This document shows positions 38,357-46,642 of a DNA stretch of 64,000 nt, in pieces. Made by a program: the position numbers and the translations under genes. How positions within the stretch are numbered: the first letter of the stretch is position 1; every line of letters starts with the position of its first letter. Origin of the DNA: Novosphingobium sp. (GTDB lineage: Bacteria; Pseudomonadota; Alphaproteobacteria; Sphingomonadales; Sphingomonadaceae); contig JACKKY010000001.1 of assembly GCA_024236175.1 (NCBI GenBank), positions 124,001-188,000 of the forward strand, read 5' to 3'. The notes under the pieces were generated by a model, which did no database searches, was not told the origin of the DNA, and was given only the letters and a program-made list of their open reading frames with translations.

Positions 38357-39094
38357 ATGTCCGGAGCGTCCCCCGTGACACCGCCCCGCCGGTGGGTGGT
38401 GACCGGCGCCTCGCGCGGTATCGGCAGGGCCATTGCCGAACGGGCGCTGGCGGCGGGGGACCGCGTCTGCCTAGTCGCAAGGAGCGAGGAGATCGCACGC
38501 GACGCGGCCTTGCTGGGTGACCAGGCGATGGGCGTGCCCGCTGACGTCAAGCGCCGGCCGGACGTCGAACGCTGCTGCGCCGCGGTGGCCGGGGCGTGGG
38601 GCGGCATCGACGTGCTCGTGAACAGCGCCGGCCTCCATCGCGGCGGAAAGGTCGGCAGGGTTTCGGATGAGGACTGGGGCGATTGCATCGCCACCAACAT
38701 GACGGGACCGCTCAATCTCGTCCGGGCCGCCTTGCCGCACATGAACGAAGGCGGGGCGATTGTGAACGTCGGCGCCGTCGTCGGCTTTCGCGGCTTTGCC
38801 GGGGACAGCTGCTACGGCGCCTCCAAGGCAGGCCTTTCCGGCCTGACCAACGTCCTTGCGGTGGAGCTGGCGCGGCAGCGCATCCGGGTGAACCTGGTGG
38901 TTCCGGGCTTCGTCATGACCGAGATGACCAGCGGCGTCAGCGAAAAGGCGCGCGAGGCAATCGTCGCGAAAGTTCCGCTGGGACGCATGGGCGACGCGGA
39001 CGAGATCGCCGAGGTCTGCTTCTGGGTCGCCGGTTCGACCTATATGACCGGCTCGACGGTGTTCACCGACGGAGGGCTGATGTGCAGCCTGTGA
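38357..39094 (+). CDS. Short-chain dehydrogenase/reductase
   Basis: 245 residues. Nucleotide loop VTGASRGIGRAIAE, NSAGLH, catalytic YGASKAG, and the C-terminal TGSTVFTDGGLM show a classical SDR. The residue after the second strand is Arg (LVARSEE), which favours NADP(H). The usual catalytic Ser is replaced: the strand reads VNVGAVVGFRG where most SDRs have NISS, so Gly/Ala occupy that place. It begins 10 bp after the receptor gene and overlaps the kinase gene. Confidence 0.87.
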   Translation: MSGASPVTPPRRWVVTGASRGIGRAIAERALAAGDRVCLVARSEEIARDAALLGDQAMGVPADVKRRPDVERCCAAVAGAWGGIDVLVNSAGLHRGGKVGRVSDEDWGDCIATNMTGPLNLVRAALPHMNEGGAIVNVGAVVGFRGFAGDSCYGASKAGLSGLTNVLAVELARQRIRVNLVVPGFVMTEMTSGVSEKAREAIVAKVPLGRMGDADEIAEVCFWVAGSTYMTGSTVFTDGGLMCSL

Positions 39095-40107
39095 CCACCG
39101 GGACGGACGCCAGGCTGGCGGACTGGATAGGCAAAAATGCCGGGCTGCACGATGTCGAGGTCGGTCGCAGGCTCGCCGGCGGCAATGCCAACATCACCCG
39201 GCTGGTCACAGCGCGCGAAGGGCGTTTCGTGCTGCGGCACCCGCCCGCGGACACGGTATCGGACAAGGCCGCCGCGGGCATCTCGCGCGAATTCGCCGCG
39301 ATCTCCGCGCTCACCGGCAGGGCACCGGTTGCCCGCCCGGTCGCGTTCTGCAGCGATGTCGAGGTGATCGGCCAGCCCTTTTCGCTCACCGGCTTCGTCG
39401 ACGGCATCGCGATAAGCAAAAGCCTGCCGGGCGGGTACGGCGAGGACGCGGTCGAGCGCCTCGGGCTGTCGCTGATGGAAACGCTCGGGGCGATCCACCG
39501 GGTGGACCCGGCGCCTCTCCAGGCACAGGGGCTCGGCAGGCCCGATGGCTTTGCCGGGCGGCAGGTCCGGCGCTGGCTGGAAGTACGTGCCGAGCATCGG
39601 GTTCGCGAGCTTCCACTGCTCGATGAAATCGGCGCCTGGCTGCTTGGGAACCTGCCCGACGACCGCGAGCCCGCCATCATCCATTGCGACTTTCACCTCG
39701 ACAACTGCTTGGCGGCGCGCGACCGCCCCGAACTGCTCGCCGTCATCGACTGGGAGATGGCCACGCTCGGCGATCCGCTGGTGGATCTGGGCCTGTGCCT
39801 GTTCTTCTGGAAGCGCGATCCCGCCGCACCGCTCAGCTTCGGCTTCGTCCAGGCCATATCGAACCGGCCCGACGCGCCGGGCCGCGACCGGCTCGCCGCG
39901 GCATGGTCGCAAGCCAGCGGCCGCGACCATGACGACCTGCCGTGGTACATCGCCTTTTCAGCCTGGAGGTTGGCGGCGATCGTCGAGGGCGCCTGGCAGC
40001 TATACGTCGAGGGCAAAGTTTCTAGCGACTATGCCCGGGGACTTGAATACGATGTCCCGAACCTGCTGCGCGAGGTCGCAACACTCGTGGAGGACGCCTC
40101 GCGATGA
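39082..40107 (+). CDS. APH-fold phosphotransferase (ACAD10/11- or LvaA-like kinase)
   Basis: 341 residues from GTG 39082, with GGAGGG five bases upstream; GTG 39091 (GTGA overlap) is the alternative. The catalytic loop is IIHCDFHLDN with H201, D203 and N208, and the metal-binding segment is VIDWEMATLGDPLVDLG. A glycine-rich N-lobe start (GGNANITRLV) and Lys-equivalent FVLRHPP are present. These phosphotransferases accompany acyl-CoA dehydrogenases; in levulinate and ACAD10/11 pathways they phosphorylate 4-hydroxyacyl-CoA. The stop overlaps the acyl-CoA ligase start by 4 bp. Confidence 0.85.
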   Translation: MQPVTTGTDARLADWIGKNAGLHDVEVGRRLAGGNANITRLVTAREGRFVLRHPPADTVSDKAAAGISREFAAISALTGRAPVARPVAFCSDVEVIGQPFSLTGFVDGIAISKSLPGGYGEDAVERLGLSLMETLGAIHRVDPAPLQAQGLGRPDGFAGRQVRRWLEVRAEHRVRELPLLDEIGAWLLGNLPDDREPAIIHCDFHLDNCLAARDRPELLAVIDWEMATLGDPLVDLGLCLFFWKRDPAAPLSFGFVQAISNRPDAPGRDRLAAAWSQASGRDHDDLPWYIAFSAWRLAAIVEGAWQLYVEGKVSSDYARGLEYDVPNLLREVATLVEDASR

Positions 40108-41750
40108 CCGACGCGACGATGATGGATTTCCCGCTGACGACGCAGATGCTGATGCGCCGGGGAGAACGTCTGTTCGCGCAAAGTGAGGTTTCGACCTTCG
40201 ACGGCGAGCAGCTGCATCGGCTCTCGTTCGGCGAAATCGCGGACCGGGCGAAGAGGCTGGCGAGCGCGCTCGTCTCGCTCGGCATCGGACCGGGGGAAAG
40301 GGTTGGCACCCTGTGCTGGAACAGCGGCTCTCACCTCGCCGCCTATCTTGCGGTCCCCGCCATCGGCCGCGTCCTGCACACGCTCAATCTGCGGCTGTTT
40401 CCGCGCCAGATCGCCTGGATCGCCAACCATGCGGACGACCGCGCGATCATCGTCGACAGCGATCTGCTGGAACTGCTGTCCTCCTTCGCGGGCGAGATCC
40501 GGGGGCTCAGGCATGTGATCGTCACCGACGGCAGCTCGGGCGACGCCCTCAAGGGCACGGGAATCGCGGTTCACGCCCTTTCCGACCTGATCGCCGATTC
40601 ATCCCCGGTGGAAGACTGGCCCACGCTCGGGGAACGCGACGCGGCGGTGATGTGCTATACCTCCGGCACGACCGGCGATCCCAAGGGCGTCGTCTACAGT
40701 CACCGGTCGATCTTCCTGCACAGCCTCGCCTCGATGGGCCACGACAGCTTCGGGATCCGCAATGCCGACCGCGTGCTGATGCTGCCCCCGATGTTCCATG
40801 CCAACGCCTGGGGACTGCCCTTTTCCTGCTGGTTTGCCGGAGCCGACATGGTGATGCCCTCGCGCTTCCTCCAGCCCGACGCGATCGGGACCATGGTCGA
40901 GCAATCCAAGCCGACCTTGACAATGACGGTGCCGACGATCCTGAACGATCTGCTCCAGCGCCATGCCCGCGAGCCGATGGAGATGTCCTCGTTCCGCTGC
41001 ATCATCGCCGGCGGTTCGGCGGTCTCGAGCCATCTGATCGAACAGGTGAAGACGCAATGGGGCGTCGACATGATCCAGGGCTGGGGCATGACCGAAACCA
41101 GCCCGATGTGCGTGCTCTCGCACCCGCCGCGCGGCACCGCGCAGGCCGACGAAGCCTCGTGGCGGGCGAAGAGCGGCAGGCCGGTGGCAGGCATGGAAGT
41201 GCGGATCGTCGACGACCGGGGCATGCCCGTCGCACAGGACGGCAAGGCCGTGGGGCGGCTGCAGGTGCGCGGCCCCTGGGTGACCGCGGGCTATCACATG
41301 GTACCGCCGCAGACGACGCCGGACGGCTGGTTCGATACCGGCGACGTCGGGACCATCGACCGGCTCGGATACGTGCAGATCACCGACCGCACCAAGGACC
41401 TGATCAAGTCCGGCGGCGAATGGATCTCCTCGGTCGAGCTGGAAAACGAGCTTCTGGCGCTGCCGGGCATTGCCGAAGCCGCGGTGGTTGCCGTTTCGGA
41501 CCCGCGGTGGGAAGAACGCCCGCTGGCGATCATTCGCTGGAACGGGCAGGAGGAGCCGGATTATTGCAGGCTTCGCGGTGTTCTCCGGGAGCGGCTGGCC
41601 CGGTTCATGGTTCCGGAAAACTGGGCGCGGCTCGCCACGCTCCCCAAGACAAGCGTGGGCAAGATCGACAAAAAGGCTTTGCGGGATCAGGTCGCCGGCG
41701 GTCATATTGACATCGTTCGGGAACACGGCTTTGCCGCTCAAGATTTCTGA
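40104..41750 (+). CDS. Fatty-acid/acyl-CoA ligase (AMP-forming)
   Basis: 548 residues. ATP loop CYTSGTTGDPKGVVYSHRS, QGWGMTETSPM, GWFDTGDVGTIDRLGY, the hinge ITDRTKDLIKSGGEWISSVELE, and C-terminal LPKTSVGKIDKKALR identify a medium/long-chain acyl-CoA synthetase of the FadD-like branch. The PMFHANAWGLPF segment is typical of that branch. In this island it would activate the hydroxy acid made by ring opening, giving hydroxyacyl-CoA for the coupled kinase. Start ATG overlaps the kinase stop (ATGA). TetR gene follows after one base. Confidence 0.9.
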   Translation: MTDATMMDFPLTTQMLMRRGERLFAQSEVSTFDGEQLHRLSFGEIADRAKRLASALVSLGIGPGERVGTLCWNSGSHLAAYLAVPAIGRVLHTLNLRLFPRQIAWIANHADDRAIIVDSDLLELLSSFAGEIRGLRHVIVTDGSSGDALKGTGIAVHALSDLIADSSPVEDWPTLGERDAAVMCYTSGTTGDPKGVVYSHRSIFLHSLASMGHDSFGIRNADRVLMLPPMFHANAWGLPFSCWFAGADMVMPSRFLQPDAIGTMVEQSKPTLTMTVPTILNDLLQRHAREPMEMSSFRCIIAGGSAVSSHLIEQVKTQWGVDMIQGWGMTETSPMCVLSHPPRGTAQADEASWRAKSGRPVAGMEVRIVDDRGMPVAQDGKAVGRLQVRGPWVTAGYHMVPPQTTPDGWFDTGDVGTIDRLGYVQITDRTKDLIKSGGEWISSVELENELLALPGIAEAAVVAVSDPRWEERPLAIIRWNGQEEPDYCRLRGVLRERLARFMVPENWARLATLPKTSVGKIDKKALRDQVAGGHIDIVREHGFAAQDF

Positions 41751-41751
41751 T

Positions 41752-42399
41752 ATGAAGAAGAATTCTGCCATGAAATCCAATTCCGGCGACAAGCTGAGGA
41801 TGACGCAGGCCGAGCGGACCGCGCTATCCGATGCGCGCATGCTCGAAGCCGCAACGGAGCTGATCGTCGAGCACGGCACGCATAACACCACCCTGCGCGA
41901 GGTCGGCGAGCGCGCGGGATACAGCAGGGGTCTTGCCAGCAACCGGTTCGGTTCGAAGGAAGGGCTGTTCAGCCAGCTGGTTCGGGATTTCAATCGGCGC
42001 TGGGCGGACGAACTGCGCAAGCAGGTCGGCGACAGCACCGGGCTGCCGGCATTCAGCGCCGCGCTCGATGCGGTCGAGTATTTCCTGCTCAACCGGTCGA
42101 ACGAGATGAAGGCGCTCTACATCGTCTGGTTCGAATCGATGTCGAGCCACGACGAAGTGCGCAAGCGCCTCGCGCGGAACCACACCGCCTATCGCCGCGA
42201 TGCCGAGCGCTGGGTGCGCGAGGGAATTCGCGCCGGATCGATCCGCGACACGATCGACCCGCAATGCTTCGCGGTCGAGTTCGCATCGCTGATCTTCGGC
42301 CTGATTTACCAGTGGCTGGTCGATCCGGACAAGATCGATGTCCATGCCGTTTTCCAGCATTATCGCAAGAACGCCATCGAAACTCTTGCAGTCAGGTAG
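41752..42399 (+). CDS. TetR-family regulator of the catabolic island
   Basis: 215 residues from ATG 41752. A charged N-terminal arm (MKKNSAMKSNSGDK) precedes the helix-turn-helix RMLEAATELIVEHGTHNTTLRE, GYSRGLASNRFGSKEGLFSQLV. The ligand domain has FESMSSHDEVRKRLARNH, seen in regulators of lipid or terpenoid catabolism. It is coupled to the ligase gene, and the three 17-bp motifs in this island are the most plausible operators. Probably a repressor released by an acyl-CoA or the substrate itself. Confidence 0.87.
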   Translation: MKKNSAMKSNSGDKLRMTQAERTALSDARMLEAATELIVEHGTHNTTLREVGERAGYSRGLASNRFGSKEGLFSQLVRDFNRRWADELRKQVGDSTGLPAFSAALDAVEYFLLNRSNEMKALYIVWFESMSSHDEVRKRLARNHTAYRRDAERWVREGIRAGSIRDTIDPQCFAVEFASLIFGLIYQWLVDPDKIDVHAVFQHYRKNAIETLAVR

Positions 42400-42433
42400 A
42401 TATTTCAATCCCTTGCACTGGGAGTGAATTTAC

Positions 42434-42450
42434 TTGCTAGACGTAAGCAA
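42434..42450 (+). promoter_or_regulatory. 17-bp operator-like motif, copy 3
   Basis: TTGCTAGACGTAAGCAA, followed by ATAAATTA, in the gap between the TetR gene and the racemase gene. It shares TTGCT-n6-AAGCAA and the downstream flank with copy 2. It implies a second promoter of the rightward arm under the same control. Confidence 0.5.
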
Positions 42451-42526
42451 ATAAATTAAGGCTGTTTCGGCGAGTTCAGGCAATTACCCCCCGAGAGCTG
42501 TCGCCGGGGCAAATCAGGAGAGTGAG

Positions 42527-42634
42527 ATGGGCGCCGGTCCGTCGATGCGGTCGACTGAATCCCCCCACCGGTTGGCGGACCTCGATGCCCAATACGGCGA
42601 GTATGCGCTCGCCGGCGGAGGCCACATCGGATGA
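42527..42634 (+). CDS. Possible 35-aa leader or small protein coupled to the racemase gene
   Basis: 35 codons from ATG 42527, preceded by AGGAG at a five-base spacing, the best ribosome site in this gap. The frame ends with TGA at 42632-42634, overlapping the ATG of the racemase-like gene (ATGA). The peptide starts MGAGPSMRSTESPH and is polar; no family recognised. Since the racemase gene itself has no good ribosome site, translation of this frame may feed its start. Could be a leader or the fragment of a lost gene. Confidence 0.45.
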   Translation: MGAGPSMRSTESPHRLADLDAQYGEYALAGGGHIG

Positions 42635-43782
42635 GCCGGCAAGTCCCCGCTGACGGCGATCTGATGCGGCCTCCGCTCGAAGGGGTGCGCGTCGTCGAGC
42701 TGGCCGGGATCGGTCCGGCGCCCTTCTGCGGCATGATGCTTGCCGACCACGGCGCCGAAGTGATCCGGATCGACCGGCCCGGCGGCAGCGACCCCCTGGC
42801 GCAGGACCAGGAGCGCGATGTCCTGCTGCGCTCACGCAGGTCGATCACTCTCGACCTCAAGCAGCCGGAAGCGATCGAGATCGTTGCCCGGCTGGTCGAG
42901 ACCGCCGACGGCCTGATCGAAGGTTTCAGGCCCGGCGTTGCCGAGCGCCTGGGCCTGGGCCCCGACGAGATGATGAGCCGCAATCCGGCGCTGGTCTACG
43001 CGCGCATGACCGGATGGGGCCAGACCGGGCCGCTGTCTGCCATGGCGGGACATGACATCAACTACATCTCGCTCAACGGCTGCCTTGCCGCGATCGGGCC
43101 CGAGGGGCAGCCGCCGGTGCCTCCGCTGAACCTCATCGCCGACTACGGTGGGGGCGGGATGATGCTCGCCTTCGGCTTCGTCACGGCACTGCTCGCGGCG
43201 CGGCAAAGCGGCGCAGGGCGGATCATCGATTGTAGCATGGCCGATGGGGCCGCGGCGATGATGGCGGGCATGTGGTCGCTCAAGCAAAACGGGATGTGGG
43301 ACGCGGCGCGAGGCCGGAACCTGCTCGACGGCGGCGCGCCATTCTACAGCTGCTACGTCTGTGCCGACGGGGCGTACATCGCGATCGGCGCGGTCGAGGC
43401 CAAGTTCTTTTCCCGCCTGCTCGAGACGCTCGGTCTTGCCGACGATCCGCTTTTTGCCGAGCAGTACGATCCGTCGAAGTGGTCTGCGATGAAGGCGCGG
43501 CTTGCCGAAATCTTCGCCACTGCCCCGCGTGCCGAATGGACCGCGCGGCTGCAGCACCGGGACTGCTGCTACAGTGAGGTGCTGACCATGGACGAGGCGC
43601 TCGCGCAGGACCACAATCTGGCGCGCGGCAGTTACCTGAAAGACGGCGGCTGCGTGCAGCCTCGTCCGGCACCTCGCTTCGTGGGCACCGAGATGGTCGC
43701 GCCGACGATGTGGCGGCGCGATTCCGACCGCCGCGCGCTCCTGCGGGAAATCGGCATGGATGCGGCCGCGGACACCCGCTGA
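42631..43782 (+). CDS. CaiB/BaiF family, alpha-methylacyl-CoA racemase-like
   Basis: 383 residues. The start LEGVRVVELAGIGPAPFCGMMLADHGAEVIRID is the family entry (given in part: GIGPAPFCGMMLADHGAEVI). Two residues diagnostic of racemases rather than CoA transferases are present at the known spacing of 30: His141 in AGHDINYISLNG and Asp171 in NLIADYGGGGMM, matching H126/D156 of mycobacterial MCR. It should invert the 2-methyl centre of a branched acyl-CoA before beta-oxidation, which points to an isoprenoid or other methyl-branched substrate. Controlled from the operator copy at 42434 and the small coupled frame upstream. Confidence 0.82.
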   Translation: MSRQVPADGDLMRPPLEGVRVVELAGIGPAPFCGMMLADHGAEVIRIDRPGGSDPLAQDQERDVLLRSRRSITLDLKQPEAIEIVARLVETADGLIEGFRPGVAERLGLGPDEMMSRNPALVYARMTGWGQTGPLSAMAGHDINYISLNGCLAAIGPEGQPPVPPLNLIADYGGGGMMLAFGFVTALLAARQSGAGRIIDCSMADGAAAMMAGMWSLKQNGMWDAARGRNLLDGGAPFYSCYVCADGAYIAIGAVEAKFFSRLLETLGLADDPLFAEQYDPSKWSAMKARLAEIFATAPRAEWTARLQHRDCCYSEVLTMDEALAQDHNLARGSYLKDGGCVQPRPAPRFVGTEMVAPTMWRRDSDRRALLREIGMDAAADTR

Positions 43783-43884
43783 CGAGGGACGGTCCGGAAC
43801 GGATGGTTCCGGAATGAAGATCTTGGACAGGAAGCGGCGGTCGCCGGGCAAGGCGCCGCCGAGCAGAGCTTGGGAGTACGACAG

Positions 43885-45555
43885 ATGCAAGGTGCGAACG
43901 TGAGCGCAGACGTGGAGACCCGCAAGGACGGGCCGGCCGAAGTCGACTACGACGCGATCGGCATCGGGGCCGGTTTCGCCGGCCTGGCGCTGATCCATTA
44001 CCTGCGCGAGCAGGGCCTTTCGGTCCGCATCTTCGACCGGGCGTCGGACATCGGCGGCACCTGGACCTGGAACCGTTACCCCGGCGCGGCCACGGACAGC
44101 GAGAGCTATTATTACTGCCTCGCCTTCTCGAAGGACCTCCTGCAGGAATGGTCGTGGACCAAGCGCTACCCGGGCTGGGAGGAAACCCACCGGTACCTGA
44201 GGTTCGTCGCCGACAAATGCGACATGTGGCCGCACATCCAGCTGAACACGGAAATCGTCGAGGCACGATACCTCAACAACCGCAGCTGCTGGCAGGTCAC
44301 GACCGGCGACGGCGAAACCTTTACCTGCAAGTACTTCATAAGCGGCATGGGCATGATTTCCGAGCCGATGATACCCAGCATCGAAGGCATGGACCGCTTC
44401 GAGGGCCCGCTGTTCCATTCCTCGCGCTGGCCGCAGGAAGGACTGGATTACCGGGGCAAGCGTGTCGGCATCATCGGCGCCGGAGCCACGACCGTGCAGA
44501 TGCTGCCGGTCGTCGCGGAGACGGCCGCAAGCGTGACGGTCTTCCAGCGCACGCCCAATTACATCCTGCCGGCCATGCAGAAGCCGATGACGCCGGAATG
44601 GGAAAGGGAGATCAAGGACAATTACGACGCGATCGTTGCCAAGTGCCGCAACCACGTGTTCGGCATGGCCTTCGACAGCCCGGTGGGGCGCAATGCGGTC
44701 GACACCCCGCCCGAGGAGCGGCAGCGCATCTTCGAGGAGAACTGGACCGGCAGCTTCCGCTGGGTCTTCGAGACGTTCGACGATCTGCTGACCAATCCCG
44801 AGGCCAACCGGATGGCGTCGGAATTCATCGTCGCGAAGATGAAGGAACGGGTCGACGATCCGGAGATCGCGGAGATGCTTTCGCCCAGCTTCGACGACTA
44901 CCCGCTGTTCGCCAAGCGCCCGCCGCTCGATCACGGCTATTTCGAGGCCTACAACCGGGACAACGTGCAGCTGGTCGACATCAAGGACCGCGAGCCGATC
45001 GTCGAGATCACCGAAACCGGGATACGGACCACCCGCAACCTCTATGAGTTCGACATCATCGTCCTTGCGACCGGGTTCAAGGCCTACACCGGCGCGCTGG
45101 AAGCATTCCCGATTGTCGGCAGCAGCGGCGAGACGCTGAGCGAAACGTGGAAATCGGTATCGGAGAGCATCATGGGCGTCTGCGTCGCCGGCTTCCCCAA
45201 CATGTTCGTCGTCACCGGGCCACAGGCGCCGTTCGCCAACCTGCCGACCTCGATCGAGCAGAACGTCATCTGGATCAGCCGCTGCATCGCGAAGATGGAG
45301 CGCGAGGGCTACGACGTCTGCAAGCCGCGGCTGGAGGCGCAGCGCGAGTGGACCGCGCATACCGCGGACATTCACCGGCAGACGCTGATGGCGGCGGGCG
45401 ACAAGGTCCACTCCTGGATGATGGGCGCGAACCGGGAAGACAAGCCGCCTCGCGTGCTGATCTATTTCGGCGGCGCGAACGTCTATTACGACAGGCTGGA
45501 CCAATCCGCTCAGGAAGGTTTTCCTGAACTCGACTTCGAGAAGCTCGACGCCTGA
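43885..45555 (+). CDS. Type I Baeyer-Villiger monooxygenase (flavin-binding)
   Basis: 556 residues from ATG 43885 with GGGAG eight bases upstream. FAD loop GIGAGFAGLALIHY, the fingerprint FxGxxxHxxxW as FEGPLFHSSRW at 172-182, and NADPH loop VGIIGAGATTVQ near 197 are all intact, and DIGGTWTWNRYPGA matches cyclohexanone/phenylacetone monooxygenases. It inserts oxygen next to a ketone carbonyl to give an ester or lactone, using NADPH and O2. The product would suit the hydrolase encoded on the other arm. The kinase gene follows by 19 bp. Confidence 0.92.
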   Translation: MQGANVSADVETRKDGPAEVDYDAIGIGAGFAGLALIHYLREQGLSVRIFDRASDIGGTWTWNRYPGAATDSESYYYCLAFSKDLLQEWSWTKRYPGWEETHRYLRFVADKCDMWPHIQLNTEIVEARYLNNRSCWQVTTGDGETFTCKYFISGMGMISEPMIPSIEGMDRFEGPLFHSSRWPQEGLDYRGKRVGIIGAGATTVQMLPVVAETAASVTVFQRTPNYILPAMQKPMTPEWEREIKDNYDAIVAKCRNHVFGMAFDSPVGRNAVDTPPEERQRIFEENWTGSFRWVFETFDDLLTNPEANRMASEFIVAKMKERVDDPEIAEMLSPSFDDYPLFAKRPPLDHGYFEAYNRDNVQLVDIKDREPIVEITETGIRTTRNLYEFDIIVLATGFKAYTGALEAFPIVGSSGETLSETWKSVSESIMGVCVAGFPNMFVVTGPQAPFANLPTSIEQNVIWISRCIAKMEREGYDVCKPRLEAQREWTAHTADIHRQTLMAAGDKVHSWMMGANREDKPPRVLIYFGGANVYYDRLDQSAQEGFPELDFEKLDA

Positions 45556-45574
45556 AGCCGGCAAGGGTGCGCGC

Positions 45575-46642
45575 GTGAGCGACGTCTTCACCGAAGCCAA
45601 TACCGGCACCACCGCGGTGCGCGAGGGCTATGGCTTCGACCTGGGCGCGCTCGCGGACTGGATGAAGGCGAACGTCGCGGGTTTCGCGGGACCGCTGACG
45701 GTGGAGCAGTTCAAGGGCGGCCAGTCCAATCCGACCTACCGGCTGGTCACGCCCGCGCGCAGTTACGTCCTGCGCCGCAAGCCGCCGGGCGGACTGGTGC
45801 CCGGCGCCCATGCCGTCGACCGCGAGGCGCGGGTCCAGCAGGCACTGGGGGCGCAGGGCTATCCGGTGGCGAGGATTCACGGACTCTGCACGGACGATGC
45901 GACGATCGGGACCTGGTTCTACGTGATGGAAATGGTCGAAGGTCGCATCTTCTGGGACGCGACCTTCCCCAATGTCGGCCGCGATGCACGCCCCGCCTAT
46001 TTCGACGAAATGAACCGGGTGATCGCGCAGCTCCATTCCTTGGATCCCAAAGCCGTCGGCCTTGGCGACTACGGCAAGCCGGGCAATTATTTCGCGCGCC
46101 AGATCGGGCGCTGGACCAGGCAGTATCTCGCCGACGAGCTGGCGGGCCGCAACGACGACATGGACGCGCTGATCGCGTGGCTGCCGGAGAACATCCCGCC
46201 AGGCGACGAGACGAGCGTGGTGCATGGCGACATGCGCTGCGACAACATGATCTTCCACCCCACCGAACCGCGGGTGCTGGCGGTGCTGGACTGGGAGCTT
46301 TCCACCCTCGGCCATCCGCTGGCGGATTTCGCCTACCAGACGATGATGTACCGCATGCCGCCGACGATCGTCCCGGGCCTCGCCGGCGCGGACCTCGCCG
46401 CGCTGAAAATTCCCTCCGAGGAAGACTACATCGCCGCCTATTGCGAGCGGACCGGGCGGAGCGGGATCGCGAATTTCGAGTTCTACATAGCTTTCAACCT
46501 GTTCCGGCTTGCCGCGATCTTTCACGGCATCAAGGGCCGGGTCATGCGCGGCACGGCAGCGAGCGCCAACGCCAGGGAACGCGCCGGGGCCTTCGAGGTG
46601 CTGGCAGGGATGGCAAAAAAGAGCATGGAGACCTGCTTCTAA
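45575..46642 (+). CDS. APH-fold phosphotransferase, ACAD10/11-like kinase
   Basis: 355 residues from GTG 45575 (AAGGG about seven bases upstream). N-lobe: FKGGQSNPTYRLVTPARSYVLRRKPPGG, shown in part as GGQSNPTYRLV and YVLRRKPPG, typical of ACAD10/11 kinase domains. Catalytic loop VVHGDMRCDN with H217, D219, N224 and metal segment AVLDWELSTLGHPLADF are intact. It is the second such kinase in this island and follows the Baeyer-Villiger gene directly. A role in phosphorylating hydroxyacyl-CoA for elimination by the ACAD is inferred from the family, not shown. Confidence 0.87.
   Translation: MSDVFTEANTGTTAVREGYGFDLGALADWMKANVAGFAGPLTVEQFKGGQSNPTYRLVTPARSYVLRRKPPGGLVPGAHAVDREARVQQALGAQGYPVARIHGLCTDDATIGTWFYVMEMVEGRIFWDATFPNVGRDARPAYFDEMNRVIAQLHSLDPKAVGLGDYGKPGNYFARQIGRWTRQYLADELAGRNDDMDALIAWLPENIPPGDETSVVHGDMRCDNMIFHPTEPRVLAVLDWELSTLGHPLADFAYQTMMYRMPPTIVPGLAGADLAALKIPSEEDYIAAYCERTGRSGIANFEFYIAFNLFRLAAIFHGIKGRVMRGTAASANARERAGAFEVLAGMAKKSMETCF

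Noticed and set aside
43793..43813. Small hairpin TCCGGAAC-n5-GTTCCGGA between the racemase and Baeyer-Villiger genes
   Set aside because: Only 8 bp, no T-run and inside an apparent operon; too weak to call a terminator or operator.
43814..43903. A 29-codon frame overlapping the start of the Baeyer-Villiger gene
   Set aside because: No ribosome site and composition like flanking DNA, in contrast to the 35-codon frame at 42527.
42832..45612. A 926-codon open frame on the minus strand
   Set aside because: It lies antisense to the racemase-like and Baeyer-Villiger genes, whose motifs are intact; its translation is rich in Arg, His, Asp and Val without any domain pattern, as expected from GC-rich codon bias.
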